In this document: positions 45,802-54,821 of the stretch, piece after piece
Position numbering within the stretch: the stretch's first letter is position 1
Layout: each line of letters begins with the position of its first letter
Assembly (NCBI GenBank): GCA_029256185.1
Contig: JAQSYI010000034.1
Location: 186,001 to 250,000 of the forward strand
DNA length: 64,000 nucleotides
Reading direction: 5' to 3'
From: Paenibacillaceae bacterium
GTDB lineage: Bacteria; Bacillota; Bacilli; Paenibacillales; NBRC-103111
Notes under the pieces: generated by a model
The model's input: only the letters and a program-made list of their open reading frames with translations
The model's database searches: none
What the model was told of the DNA's origin: nothing
Translations under genes and position numbers: made by a program

Positions 45802-46686
45802 GTGAAGAAACGGTTTGAAATTCATCTGGTGCTCATCAACCTTGCATTCTTGTTCCTCTCGATATTGATGATCCTGCCGTTTGTCCTCGTGGTAGCGGTA
45901 TCCTTAACCAGAGAAAGCGATATTATCGCCAACGGCTTTCAATTCATTCCCGGGAAAATCAGTCTCAGCGCCTACCGGTACTTACTGGAATCACCGGAGT
46001 TATTATTGCGCTCATACGGTGTCACGATTCTTGTAACCGTTCTTGGAACCCTGGTGGGGCTGTTCATTACTTCTCTGACAGCTTATGTGATTTCAAGGCA
46101 GGATTACCGGTACAACCGAATCACAACATTCTATGTGTTCTTCACCATGCTGTTCAGCGGGGGCCTGGTTCCCTCTTATATTCTGATGACGCAATATTTG
46201 AACCTGAAGGATTCGCTGCTGGTGCTGATCCTGCCCATTATGCTGTCCCCGTTCAATGTAATGGTAATGAAAGGCTTTATGTCCAAAATCCCCTTCGAGA
46301 TCATCGAGTCTGCAAAGATGGACGGTGCGCGGGAGTTCCGGATTTTCTTCACTATGATCATCCCGCTATCCAAGCCCGCCTTGGCCACATTGGGCCTGCT
46401 GATTTCGTTCGTGTATTGGAATGACTGGTTCAATGCCATGCTGTACATCGACAATCAGAATCTGGTGCCTCTGCAATTGCTCTTAGTGCGGATTCTCAAG
46501 AGTATCGAATTCCTGACTACCAATTCGGAGTTTACGCAGAATATGAGCATTGATCTCTCGGAATTCCCCAATAATTCCGCCCGGATGGCAATAGCGGTAT
46601 TGGCCGGAGGGCCGATGCTGGTTATCTTCCCCTTCTTCCAGCGGTTCTTTGTAAGAGGCCTGACGGTTGGCTCCCTTAAGGGTTAA
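45802..46686 (+). CDS. Sugar ABC transporter permease (LplC type)
   Basis: A 294-residue, six-helix permease, partner of the preceding one. The EAA loop IIESAKMDGAREFRIFFTMI (about residues 169-188) is clear, and the C-terminal RFFVRGLTVGSLKG is typical of this subfamily. It starts with GTG at 45802 behind AAGGAGG, 13 bases after the upstream stop. Confidence 0.87.
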   Translation: MKKRFEIHLVLINLAFLFLSILMILPFVLVVAVSLTRESDIIANGFQFIPGKISLSAYRYLLESPELLLRSYGVTILVTVLGTLVGLFITSLTAYVISRQDYRYNRITTFYVFFTMLFSGGLVPSYILMTQYLNLKDSLLVLILPIMLSPFNVMVMKGFMSKIPFEIIESAKMDGAREFRIFFTMIIPLSKPALATLGLLISFVYWNDWFNAMLYIDNQNLVPLQLLLVRILKSIEFLTTNSEFTQNMSIDLSEFPNNSARMAIAVLAGGPMLVIFPFFQRFFVRGLTVGSLKG

Positions 46687-46720
46687 CATAGTATGATAAA
46701 CAAAACAGGAGGTCATGGAA

Positions 46721-48229
46721 ATGAAGAGAATGTTGGCAATAATGATGGCATTATCCCTTGTTCTAGTTATGATTGCCGGCTGTGGTGATTCGGATAACGA
46801 ATCGTCCGCCCCTGCCGCGAGTTCATCCGCATCCCCGCAGGCATCTGCAGGGCAACAGCTTGATCCGGTTGAACTAACATGGTATTACCCGTTGACACAG
46901 CTGCAAGCGGACCAACAAAAGGTAGAAGATGAAGTGAATAAGTATATCAAGGCAAAGTTAAATGCGACAGTCGCGCTTAAGCCTGTGGCTGTTGGCGATT
47001 ATGTTCAAAAAATGAACACCATCCTTGCCGCAGGAGAGAAATTTGATATTCTCTGGACCGGTTATATGCTTCATACGGAGGTGTTGGTCCGAAAAGGGGC
47101 GTTGCTTGACATTGATGATCTGGTCACCAAATATGCTCCCCAGTTGAAGGCGGACGTGCCCCAGTCCATATGGGATGGCTTGAAGGTAGACGGGAAGCTC
47201 TACGGCATACCGAATCAACAAATTAATGGTCTGCGCACAGGGGTGCTCGTTCAGAAGCGGTTTGCCGACAAATACAAGCTTGATCCGGCCGCTATCAAGA
47301 AAATGGAAGATCTCGAGCCCTTTCTGGAAAGCGTCAAACAAAATGAACCCCAAATAATTCCTTACGGAAATTTCGGCAACCAGTATTATCCCGTTAGTGT
47401 CACTCACTGGACCGTATCGGTGGGTTCGGATTACCACTTCTTTGTCAAGAAAAACGATCCCGGCTATCAGCTTCTGCGTTATCCCGAAGAAGATCTGATG
47501 AATTACAAGCTGGCCAGCAAGTGGTACAAGGCCGGATATATTCACAAGGACGCCGCTTCTTCGAAAATGAGTGATTTTGAGCCCAAAGGCTTGATTGCTG
47601 TTACCGGAAGCAACACGTTGAAACCGGGAGTAGAGCAAGAGCAAAAAGGAAAGAACGGGGGCCAGGACGTCATAGCCATTCCTCTGGAGGAATGGCGCAC
47701 CAACGGCTATTCCGATTCGAGCAACCAGGCCATCAGCAAAACATCAAAGAATGCGGAGCGCGCCATGATGCTCCTTAATCTGGTAAATACGGATCCATAC
47801 TTGTATAATCTGCTGGCTAACGGCATTGAAGGAACGCACTATGAGAAGGTCTCCGAGCAAGTGGTCAAGGCAAAGGCAGACAGCCGTTACAAGCCGAATA
47901 TGGATTGGGTATTCGGAAGCGTGTTCAACTCTTATCTGAAGGAGGGACAACCGGCCTCCATATGGGAGGATACCAAAAAAATCAATTCGACAGCCGTTTT
48001 AAATCCCGTAGGAGACTTCAAGTTCAATTCGGAAGCCGTCAATACCGAGATTGCCAATTTGAATGCAGTATGGGGAGAATATAAGCAAGGGCTGAGCACT
48101 GGAACCATGGACTTCGACAAAACCTGGCCAACTCTTTATGAGAGATTGAAGAAGGCAGGGGAAGACAAGTATGTAGCGGAAGTGACCAAACAATTTAACG
48201 CCTATTTGCAGCAAAAGGGCTTGAAGTAA
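46721..48229 (+). CDS. Extracellular solute-binding lipoprotein (LplA/DUF3502 type)
   Basis: A 502-residue binding protein. The signal peptide ends in the lipobox MIAGC (Cys about 21), then a Ser/Ala/Gln linker and a family 1 solute-binding fold. The last 130 residues have the look of the DUF3502 tail found in LplA-type proteins. It delivers the substrate to the two permeases; no ATPase gene is present, so a shared MsmX-type ATPase is probably used. ATG 46721 is eight bases from AGGAGG; ATG 46715 is too close. Confidence 0.87.
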   Translation: MKRMLAIMMALSLVLVMIAGCGDSDNESSAPAASSSASPQASAGQQLDPVELTWYYPLTQLQADQQKVEDEVNKYIKAKLNATVALKPVAVGDYVQKMNTILAAGEKFDILWTGYMLHTEVLVRKGALLDIDDLVTKYAPQLKADVPQSIWDGLKVDGKLYGIPNQQINGLRTGVLVQKRFADKYKLDPAAIKKMEDLEPFLESVKQNEPQIIPYGNFGNQYYPVSVTHWTVSVGSDYHFFVKKNDPGYQLLRYPEEDLMNYKLASKWYKAGYIHKDAASSKMSDFEPKGLIAVTGSNTLKPGVEQEQKGKNGGQDVIAIPLEEWRTNGYSDSSNQAISKTSKNAERAMMLLNLVNTDPYLYNLLANGIEGTHYEKVSEQVVKAKADSRYKPNMDWVFGSVFNSYLKEGQPASIWEDTKKINSTAVLNPVGDFKFNSEAVNTEIANLNAVWGEYKQGLSTGTMDFDKTWPTLYERLKKAGEDKYVAEVTKQFNAYLQQKGLK

Positions 48230-48271
48230 GCGGTTGGTCTGCTGATCCGGCCGCAAAGAAAACCGTCAATG

Positions 48272-48300
48272 AGCGGGGAGGAGCTGGCTTCTCCCCTCCC
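48272..48300. terminator. GC-rich hairpin after the importer operon
   Basis: GGGGAGGAG / CTCCCCTCC stem without a T-run; possibly a terminator. Confidence 0.4.
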
Positions 48301-48310
48301 ATATTAAACC

Positions 48311-48418
48311 AAGGACGAACCCAATTACGATGCCAGGTCAGGCAACAGCTTCTACCTCTGGGGCAAAAAGTCCTTCCTCGATGCCGAGAAGGAATGGTGG
48401 TACGATGAGGCCCGCTAA
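48311..48418 (+). pseudogene. Fragment of an unidentified coding sequence
   Basis: An open stretch of about 35 codons ending in TAA that has no start codon and reads like the C-terminus of a protein (aromatic and charged, e.g. NSFYLWGKKSFLDAEKEWWY). An in-frame TAA at 48305-48307 closes it upstream. It may be the scar of a gene deleted when the dynamin operon or the importer arrived. Family not recognised. Confidence 0.3.
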
Positions 48419-50340
48419 TGCAGCATAAGCTCCTTTTTCAAGCCGGCGAGCCACCTGCTTTCATCCTCCAACTGCTTCATATGGTTCTTGGACATTTTCT
48501 GCAATCTCGCCAGCTCATCCGCCATTCTGTTGTCCCGTTCATTCATTTCGGCCAGAAGCTTCTCGTATTGCTGTACATAGCCCAGGATGATATCCTTCAT
48601 GTCGCCCAACACCCGCGTCTTTCGATTCTCAATAGCGGCCGCGCATTCCGCTTGAATCGTTTTGAAGGACTCCTCCAGGGAGCCTTTAATTTTCCGGATG
48701 CACTCCGCCTTCATGTCAGATAGTGATTGCCCAAAAAGCCAACCGACCACTCCGCCCAGAATGGCTCCCAGCACCAATCCGATGCCAGGCAGCAAAATAG
48801 CCACTGCTACTCCCATACCGACTCCCAGGCTCGTCTTGCCCTGGCTGTCCTCAATGGAGCTGTTGATGGCAGTAATGGCTGAACTGGCGCCCTTCTTCAG
48901 TATATGCTCCCTGCTTTCTTCAGAAATCGCCGGGCTGCTGCTATGGGCATTTATTTTCCCGCCCAACGTTTTTAAGGATTGATAAATTTGTGAGAAATCA
49001 GATTCAAACCGCTTCATTTTACTTTTTCCCGCTTGCTCCATGCCGCCAAGATGATTTTCCAATGTCTGATTGATTTCTTTTATGATTCCATCAAGATAGG
49101 TGCTGTCCAGCTTCTCTACGAGCGATTTAAGCATATCCTTGGAGGAGCAGCCGTTGATCCTGGAGGAGATGAGATCACCTGCTTCCTTCTTCTTCGCTGA
49201 TAAAAAACGGTTCATTTCGTCTTTGGCGCTTACGCAATTGTTGTCCAGGTCCTTCTGATAGCTGTCGATATAGGTATGAGTGAACGCTTTAATATCCGGC
49301 ACCTGGTTTTTTGACAGCGCATCATGCATGGAAGCATAGACGTTCTCTTGTTTTTTTATTTCACCGGAAATGTTGGATAAACTTTCCAGAAGCAGAGATG
49401 CTGTCCTTTCCGTTTGGATATGGACTCTCTGCTGCTTCAGAATGGATACGACATTTTTTTCCATTTGTTCAAATTCACGCTGCAGCTCTTTTCTTTTTTC
49501 ATTGGACATGGCTCCGTTGTTTGCATGATCGAAAAGAGACAGGCTGGAAACGCAAAACAGGTGCGGCTTCTTTATACCGAAGCTCCTGGACACCTTGGCG
49601 GACACGGATTTATGAACCATGTCCCGGTCGGACTTATTGTCCAGCAGGTCAATCTGGTTAATCACGAATATGCATCTGTGAATCTGGTCCTGCAGATTTT
49701 CATATATAAACTGTTCCAAGGAGCCGGTAAAATGATGCACCGAGTGCATGACGACAATAACGGCGTCGCATACCTCCTTGATGGCATTTCTGGTGACCTC
49801 CAGATGCCTTCTTTCATCAGCATTGACGCCGGGCATATCCACGATCACCAGTCCATCGGCAAGCTTATCGGAGGGGTAATACACGACCACCTCCTTTACC
49901 GTTTTCGAAACCTCCTCATTGGCAGAAACATGATGAAGATAATTCCGGAAGACAGTGCCGTCCTTCGGGTTGTAATGCTTGCTGAAGTGTTCGGCAGAGC
50001 CGTCCAGATATTTGACGCGAATATCCATGGGCTTTCCGTAACGAATGATGGTAGGGGCCGCAGTAGTACCGCTTGTTATCTGCTTTTTGAGTAGATCGCT
50101 TCGAATCAGCGCATTGATGAAGGTGCTCTTTCCTGTTGCAAACTCGCCCAATACTCCCAGGTAAAGCGCACTATCCTCTATTTTTTGACTGATGCTGTTA
50201 AGCTCGCTAAAAAAACGCATCCGTTTGTCATCATCAAATTGGTAGACATCCAGAATCTTCTGTACAAAATCCAGGATGCTCCTAATCCGGCACCTCGCCG
50301 CTTTATCATCAAAGCTGCAATCTGTCGCACCCTCCGGCAT
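48415..50340 (-). CDS. Dynamin-like GTPase C (last gene of the operon)
   Basis: A 641-residue GTPase of the dynamin superfamily. G1 GEFATGKST (about 65-73), G2 Thr in SGTTAAPT, G3 DMPGVN (168-173), G4 NQID (228-231). Then about 270 residues of helical stalk with many charged residues, a Gly-rich hydrophobic hairpin (GVGMGVAVAILLPGIGLVLG ...) that could insert into membrane, and a C-terminal coiled coil. Bacterial dynamin-like proteins tubulate, fuse or protect membranes. Translation may start at GTG 50352, but AGGAG sits 11 bases before ATG 50340. Its RBS overlaps the stop of the upstream GTPase. Confidence 0.85.
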   Translation of the reverse strand: MPEGATDCSFDDKAARCRIRSILDFVQKILDVYQFDDDKRMRFFSELNSISQKIEDSALYLGVLGEFATGKSTFINALIRSDLLKKQITSGTTAAPTIIRYGKPMDIRVKYLDGSAEHFSKHYNPKDGTVFRNYLHHVSANEEVSKTVKEVVVYYPSDKLADGLVIVDMPGVNADERRHLEVTRNAIKEVCDAVIVVMHSVHHFTGSLEQFIYENLQDQIHRCIFVINQIDLLDNKSDRDMVHKSVSAKVSRSFGIKKPHLFCVSSLSLFDHANNGAMSNEKRKELQREFEQMEKNVVSILKQQRVHIQTERTASLLLESLSNISGEIKKQENVYASMHDALSKNQVPDIKAFTHTYIDSYQKDLDNNCVSAKDEMNRFLSAKKKEAGDLISSRINGCSSKDMLKSLVEKLDSTYLDGIIKEINQTLENHLGGMEQAGKSKMKRFESDFSQIYQSLKTLGGKINAHSSSPAISEESREHILKKGASSAITAINSSIEDSQGKTSLGVGMGVAVAILLPGIGLVLGAILGGVVGWLFGQSLSDMKAECIRKIKGSLEESFKTIQAECAAAIENRKTRVLGDMKDIILGYVQQYEKLLAEMNERDNRMADELARLQKMSKNHMKQLEDESRWLAGLKKELMLH

Positions 50341-50354
50341 AGCCCACGTCACTC

Positions 50355-52493
50355 CTATGCATTCAGCCTCATACTGATCCGGTCAATATCCGAATATATT
50401 TTGTTCAGTCTGCCCTCAAACTCAATAAGCTTCTGCTTCTGCCGCTGAACCTCCTGCTCTCCCTTCTTCTTGCTCTCCAGAATGGAATGGATCTCCTCCT
50501 CCACCGAGACAATTTCCGTGTTCAGCACGTCCTCCACAGGACCGAACATTTGGGTGACCTTATCCATAACCTTCTCGACAAACTTGCCGGTGTACTCCTC
50601 CACATGAGCAGCCATTGTCTTTTTGGCTTCTTCAGCAGCCTTCTTTTGTATCTTCTGCGTCAGGCTGCCTCCGAGCATGTTCCAGACCACGGACCCAAGA
50701 ATAACGGCCAGAAACGTAACCGGGTTAAAAAGTCCTACTATCATCAATGTAATGATGGCGGCAATCTGTACGCCGATGTTTTTCATCATGGCCCCGAAGC
50801 CCATGGCTCCTCCGACAATGGCGGAGCCAAAGTCCATCAGGAGAAAGCCCGCGATGGCGCAGGATACCCTTTCGGCCGTGGATGGTCCGTCATAGCTGGC
50901 CTTGTCGGCATTGAACAGATCAAACTTGATCCGGTCGATATCCGCACAGAAATCCTGGATGTTATAATCCATCTCCTCTGCGATCTCCGCTACCCGCGTA
51001 TTCAGGAAAGGGGTCAGCACCTTCTTACTCCATTCCTCCTGCTCCGCTTCAATCGTCTTTTGCAGCCTTTCGCCGATCTCCTGGATGACCAGAGAGGAGG
51101 TTTTCTTGGCATCCCAAAACTTGGCCTTGCTCTCCAGATCCATTGCCGTGATCCACTGGCCGATATTGTCGCGGATATATTCCATCTGCTTCTGAATGAC
51201 AGCTGTGGCATCCAGCTTTAATTGGCCTGATCTGTTGCTGATTTTTTTGACGATTTGGCCTTTTTTTCTCCTCGCATCATCCAGCCTGGGCTTCGCATTG
51301 GCATAAGCGCTCTCCAGCGCATTCAAATCCACGGCGAAGGATTCCCTCTTGTTAGGAATAGTCTGCTTAAGGGCGATCTCGATATCTTTCTTTAGCCGCT
51401 CAATTGGTTGGCCGAGCTTGACCCTTCCCTTGTCCTCAATCAGGAATTTAGCCAGCTTCTCTTCGAATTTCAACACACCGGACGCTTCAAGCTTGGCGCG
51501 GTTGCCTTCTCTTCTTCCATCCAACGCTCCGCGGGCATTGGTGGCAAATATGCCCTCCTGGCCAAGCTCCGTATATGGCGTTAATACCCTGTAAGCCTTT
51601 TTCATGACCATGGCCTGATCTTCCTGCCCGCCCGCCTGATCGATCCGGTTAATAATGAAAATGGGCTTGGTGTGATTCATGCCGTTGATGTCCTCCACCA
51701 CATCCATCTCCTGGCGGGAATGAGCCACAAGAGCACTAAAGATGAAGATGATGGCATCAGCCTTCTCCATGAAATTCCGGGTTATATCCTCCCTGTCCGC
51801 ACTGGCGTTCAATCCCGGCGTGTCGATGATTTCTACGCCGTTCTTGCATAAGTCGAGAGGCCAGTACATCTCCAGCTTTTCATATGGGGCCGCCAGCATT
51901 TCCTTCTCCAGCAGCACTTGTTCCTTCTCAAGATCCAATTCCTGCAGCCTGGTGCTCAGTTGATCTCTTGCATCACTATTGCGCTCCGACTTCATCCTCG
52001 ATTGAAGATCGACAGCAAGGCTCGCCTTCAAATCCTCGATTTCGGGAAGCTTGGCTACAAGGTCAATTTCCTCCAAATTATGCGTCTTGTACGGAGGAAT
52101 CGGGCCTCCTGCATGTTTGCGGATATGGCCCTTAATCTTTTCGGGGATGTGTTTGGTCAGAGGTTGGGGCAGGGGATGCTTAAAATATACGAGGGCGCTT
52201 TTTTCAGACGCATATTTGATTTCGCTGATGATTGCGGTAGCTTCAACATACGCGGTGGGAAGCACCTCCTCGCCCAGCAGAGCATTGATGATCGTCGATT
52301 TCCCGGCGTTAAAATTGCCCATGACCACCACCTTGAAGACATCGCTCCGCGTCTTGTTCATCAATTCATCCGCGGTGCCTGCCATTTCGTTCTTGCCCAG
52401 TTCCCGGAAAATAGTCCGGCAGGACAGCATGTGGCTGATTAATTCTTCCTTTAACAGATTAAAGCTTGTGATCCTGCTTTCGATTGTGCTCAT
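50355..52493 (-). CDS. Dynamin-like GTPase B
   Basis: A 712-residue dynamin-superfamily GTPase. G1 GNFNAGKST (59-67), G2 Thr in VEATAI, G3 DTPGLN (224-229), G4 NRID (282-285). Between G2 and G3 is an insertion of about 65 residues rich in Glu/Leu/Lys (140-205), predicted coiled coil, which is longer than in most relatives. After a helical stalk come hydrophobic segments (about 560-625: FLLMDFGSAIVGGAMGFGAM, IGVQIAAIITLMIVGLF, VTFLAVILGSVVWNML), enough to cross or embed in membrane, and a final coiled coil. GGAGGG precedes the ATG by seven bases. The middle GTPase of the operon. Confidence 0.87.
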   Translation of the reverse strand: MSTIESRITSFNLLKEELISHMLSCRTIFRELGKNEMAGTADELMNKTRSDVFKVVVMGNFNAGKSTIINALLGEEVLPTAYVEATAIISEIKYASEKSALVYFKHPLPQPLTKHIPEKIKGHIRKHAGGPIPPYKTHNLEEIDLVAKLPEIEDLKASLAVDLQSRMKSERNSDARDQLSTRLQELDLEKEQVLLEKEMLAAPYEKLEMYWPLDLCKNGVEIIDTPGLNASADREDITRNFMEKADAIIFIFSALVAHSRQEMDVVEDINGMNHTKPIFIINRIDQAGGQEDQAMVMKKAYRVLTPYTELGQEGIFATNARGALDGRREGNRAKLEASGVLKFEEKLAKFLIEDKGRVKLGQPIERLKKDIEIALKQTIPNKRESFAVDLNALESAYANAKPRLDDARRKKGQIVKKISNRSGQLKLDATAVIQKQMEYIRDNIGQWITAMDLESKAKFWDAKKTSSLVIQEIGERLQKTIEAEQEEWSKKVLTPFLNTRVAEIAEEMDYNIQDFCADIDRIKFDLFNADKASYDGPSTAERVSCAIAGFLLMDFGSAIVGGAMGFGAMMKNIGVQIAAIITLMIVGLFNPVTFLAVILGSVVWNMLGGSLTQKIQKKAAEEAKKTMAAHVEEYTGKFVEKVMDKVTQMFGPVEDVLNTEIVSVEEEIHSILESKKKGEQEVQRQKQKLIEFEGRLNKIYSDIDRISMRLNA

Positions 52494-52518
52494 GGGTAGC
52501 CCTCCGCCACGGTAATGA

Positions 52519-54777
52519 TTAATCCCGATATATGCCTGACGATTTGATCTTCACAATAAGCGCATTGACTCTGCTGAGCCTTGCCTGTACAGTCTTCGTC
52601 TCGCTCCCTGGGCTAACGACTGGGGCTTGCTGGGATTGGTATGTTTTTTTCTCCAGTTCCAGCCATTCCAGTTCATTTTTTTGCAAATTGCGGATAACCC
52701 TGTTGTACACTTCCGTCAAGCGCATTTTCAGAGATTGATAGAGGCAGTCGTTGGCTTTGCCTATTTCCAGCGGTATCAGCTCCTGCAGGCTTTCCTTCTG
52801 CTTCTTGATGCTGTTGTTGAGGAAGATCTCCGAGGCAATGGCGCCGCCGGCGCTGATGGCAATGCCCAGCGGGCCGAAGAATACGAAACCGATAACGGTG
52901 GAGGCAGCCATCCCGGCTCGTGTAATCAACCGGATGGTATTGATGTCCTTCACCTGCGCATCATTTAATGGCGGAGCATAGGCGCTGCTCTCGTACACAC
53001 TCTGGAATTCTGCGGAACCGGGCTTGCTGCCGAAGTCCTTCTCCATTTGCGCGTGCAACTGATTCATGTCCTTGGCAATTCTGGCGGAAAGCCCGTTTTC
53101 GATTGTCTTCGCCGCAGGCTCCAGCCTTCTTCTGATGCTGATGGGGAAATATTCATTCCACCAGATCTTTGGATTCGGCGCACTTTTCAGCTCCAGAATG
53201 ATATCTTCAGCAATGTTGGCTTTCTTCCTGTCAAGCTCTTCCTTGACCCATTCGCTGTTCTCAATCGCCCGCCCTTCCAGATTCAACCGGTAATCCTCCC
53301 AAACCAGCCGGCGGCTTCTGATCCGGTCATCCAGCTCCTTTAATTTGGCTTCCCGTTCCCTGCTTTTCATTTGATTGCGATTTATTACGGCCTCATAGAA
53401 CATTTGGGTCAAGCCCAGCATTTCAAGAATGACGTTGGAATACTGCATGTTTTTCAGCGCGATGTGATTTTCATCCTTGATCCATTCTTCCATGCAGCTT
53501 TTGATGGCGGATATTCCGCACATGCCCGAGTAACGGTCATCCAGACCCAACGCTTCTTGTTCCTGGGGAATCAGAAGCGCGATCTGGGGATGCAGCTTCT
53601 TCAATTTCAGTAACAGACTTTTGATGACCAGCTCTCTCTCGCCTGGGTCCACTTGATCGAGTCTGCTCAGAACAACAGCAATATGGGGTACTCTTCTGGC
53701 GAGAATATGCTGCTCTATGAATGTTTTCTCAGTCAGGCTGAATGCCCGCAAGGCGCTCATTGTGAAGATGACGCCGTCGCAGGTAGAAATAAGGTCATAG
53801 ACGGGCTGAAGCCTGGGGATTTCAATATCGCCGGCTCCCGGAGTATCAATCAGCTGAATATCCGTGCGATCCAGCCAATCATTTGGGACCTCGACAGCAA
53901 TGTAGGCTTCTTGCCCCGCTTCTTTTATCTGGTCCATGCAATCGGATACAGCCTGGGCGGAAAAGTCAATCCGCTCATATTTATTTTGCAGATCCACTTT
54001 GGCGGCTTTGTTCGAAGGGCCGAATTTGATTCTGGTCAACGCCGATGTGGCTGGCAGTATACTGACCGGAAGGAGGTCCATGTGAAGCAAACGGTTGATT
54101 AACGTGCTTTTTCCCGTGGAAAACTCTCCCGCAACTGCGATCTTGAACTGGCTGTACGAAAGCGATGCTTGGGTTCTGTTCCTGAATGTCCGGACCAGCT
54201 CCTCGTTCCCGGTTTCTCTGATGATGTCGTCGGCTTCAGCTATGATGGAATCCAGTCCCTGATCATGGCTATTGCGCACATGATCCAGCTCGAATTGATC
54301 CGCGAGACCAAGGTATATATCCGCCAGCTTCTGCGGCAGCTCCGCTGTCTTCTTATGCTCGATATACCGCTTTTCCGCCTCCCGAACGGCAGCCTCGTTG
54401 CTGTATCGCGCCAGTTCTTCCTGCGGCAGAAGAATGGCGGAGGACTCCGGCAGCTTTCCAAGCTCCCTCAGCTTCATATTCCCGGCCAAGGACAGCTCTG
54501 ATGTGTACCAGCTCATGTAGGATTGAATATTATACAGAATATTACCTTCATTTCCAGATATATCAACAGGCACGGCTGTTAACGAAATGACCTGCACCGT
54601 TCCGTCTCCCAGGCTTCTAATATACGGCACCAAAGGAATGGCTTCGATTCCCACTCTTTCTCTTATGCCGGGAAGAGAGTGAATCGACGACAGATATTCC
54701 CATAAGCCGCTGGCAGCAGGTTTCAATCTGTTTCTGAAAGCGTGCTCGATTTGATTCAGTTCTTCCAATTTATCCAT
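52519..54777 (-). CDS. Dynamin-like GTPase A with 210-residue N-terminal extension
   Basis: A 752-residue protein. Residues 1-210 form an extra N-terminal region (beta-containing to about 90, then helical) that I do not recognise. The GTPase follows: G1 GEFSTGKST (217-225), G2 in LPATSAL, G3 DTPGAG (311-316). The G4 position reads SRLD (371-374) instead of N/TKxD, so guanine selectivity may be weaker. A stalk follows, then a Gly/Ala-rich hydrophobic hairpin (about 640-680: AGMAASTVIGFVFFGPLGIA) and a C-terminal coiled coil. GGAGG is eight bases before the ATG; 44 bases after the stop of the peptidase-like gene. Confidence 0.85.
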   Translation of the reverse strand: MDKLEELNQIEHAFRNRLKPAASGLWEYLSSIHSLPGIRERVGIEAIPLVPYIRSLGDGTVQVISLTAVPVDISGNEGNILYNIQSYMSWYTSELSLAGNMKLRELGKLPESSAILLPQEELARYSNEAAVREAEKRYIEHKKTAELPQKLADIYLGLADQFELDHVRNSHDQGLDSIIAEADDIIRETGNEELVRTFRNRTQASLSYSQFKIAVAGEFSTGKSTLINRLLHMDLLPVSILPATSALTRIKFGPSNKAAKVDLQNKYERIDFSAQAVSDCMDQIKEAGQEAYIAVEVPNDWLDRTDIQLIDTPGAGDIEIPRLQPVYDLISTCDGVIFTMSALRAFSLTEKTFIEQHILARRVPHIAVVLSRLDQVDPGERELVIKSLLLKLKKLHPQIALLIPQEQEALGLDDRYSGMCGISAIKSCMEEWIKDENHIALKNMQYSNVILEMLGLTQMFYEAVINRNQMKSREREAKLKELDDRIRSRRLVWEDYRLNLEGRAIENSEWVKEELDRKKANIAEDIILELKSAPNPKIWWNEYFPISIRRRLEPAAKTIENGLSARIAKDMNQLHAQMEKDFGSKPGSAEFQSVYESSAYAPPLNDAQVKDINTIRLITRAGMAASTVIGFVFFGPLGIAISAGGAIASEIFLNNSIKKQKESLQELIPLEIGKANDCLYQSLKMRLTEVYNRVIRNLQKNELEWLELEKKTYQSQQAPVVSPGSETKTVQARLSRVNALIVKIKSSGIYRD

Positions 54778-54821
54778 TCACATATCCTCCGTCCGGTATC
54801 TATGAATCGATTTGCATGAAT

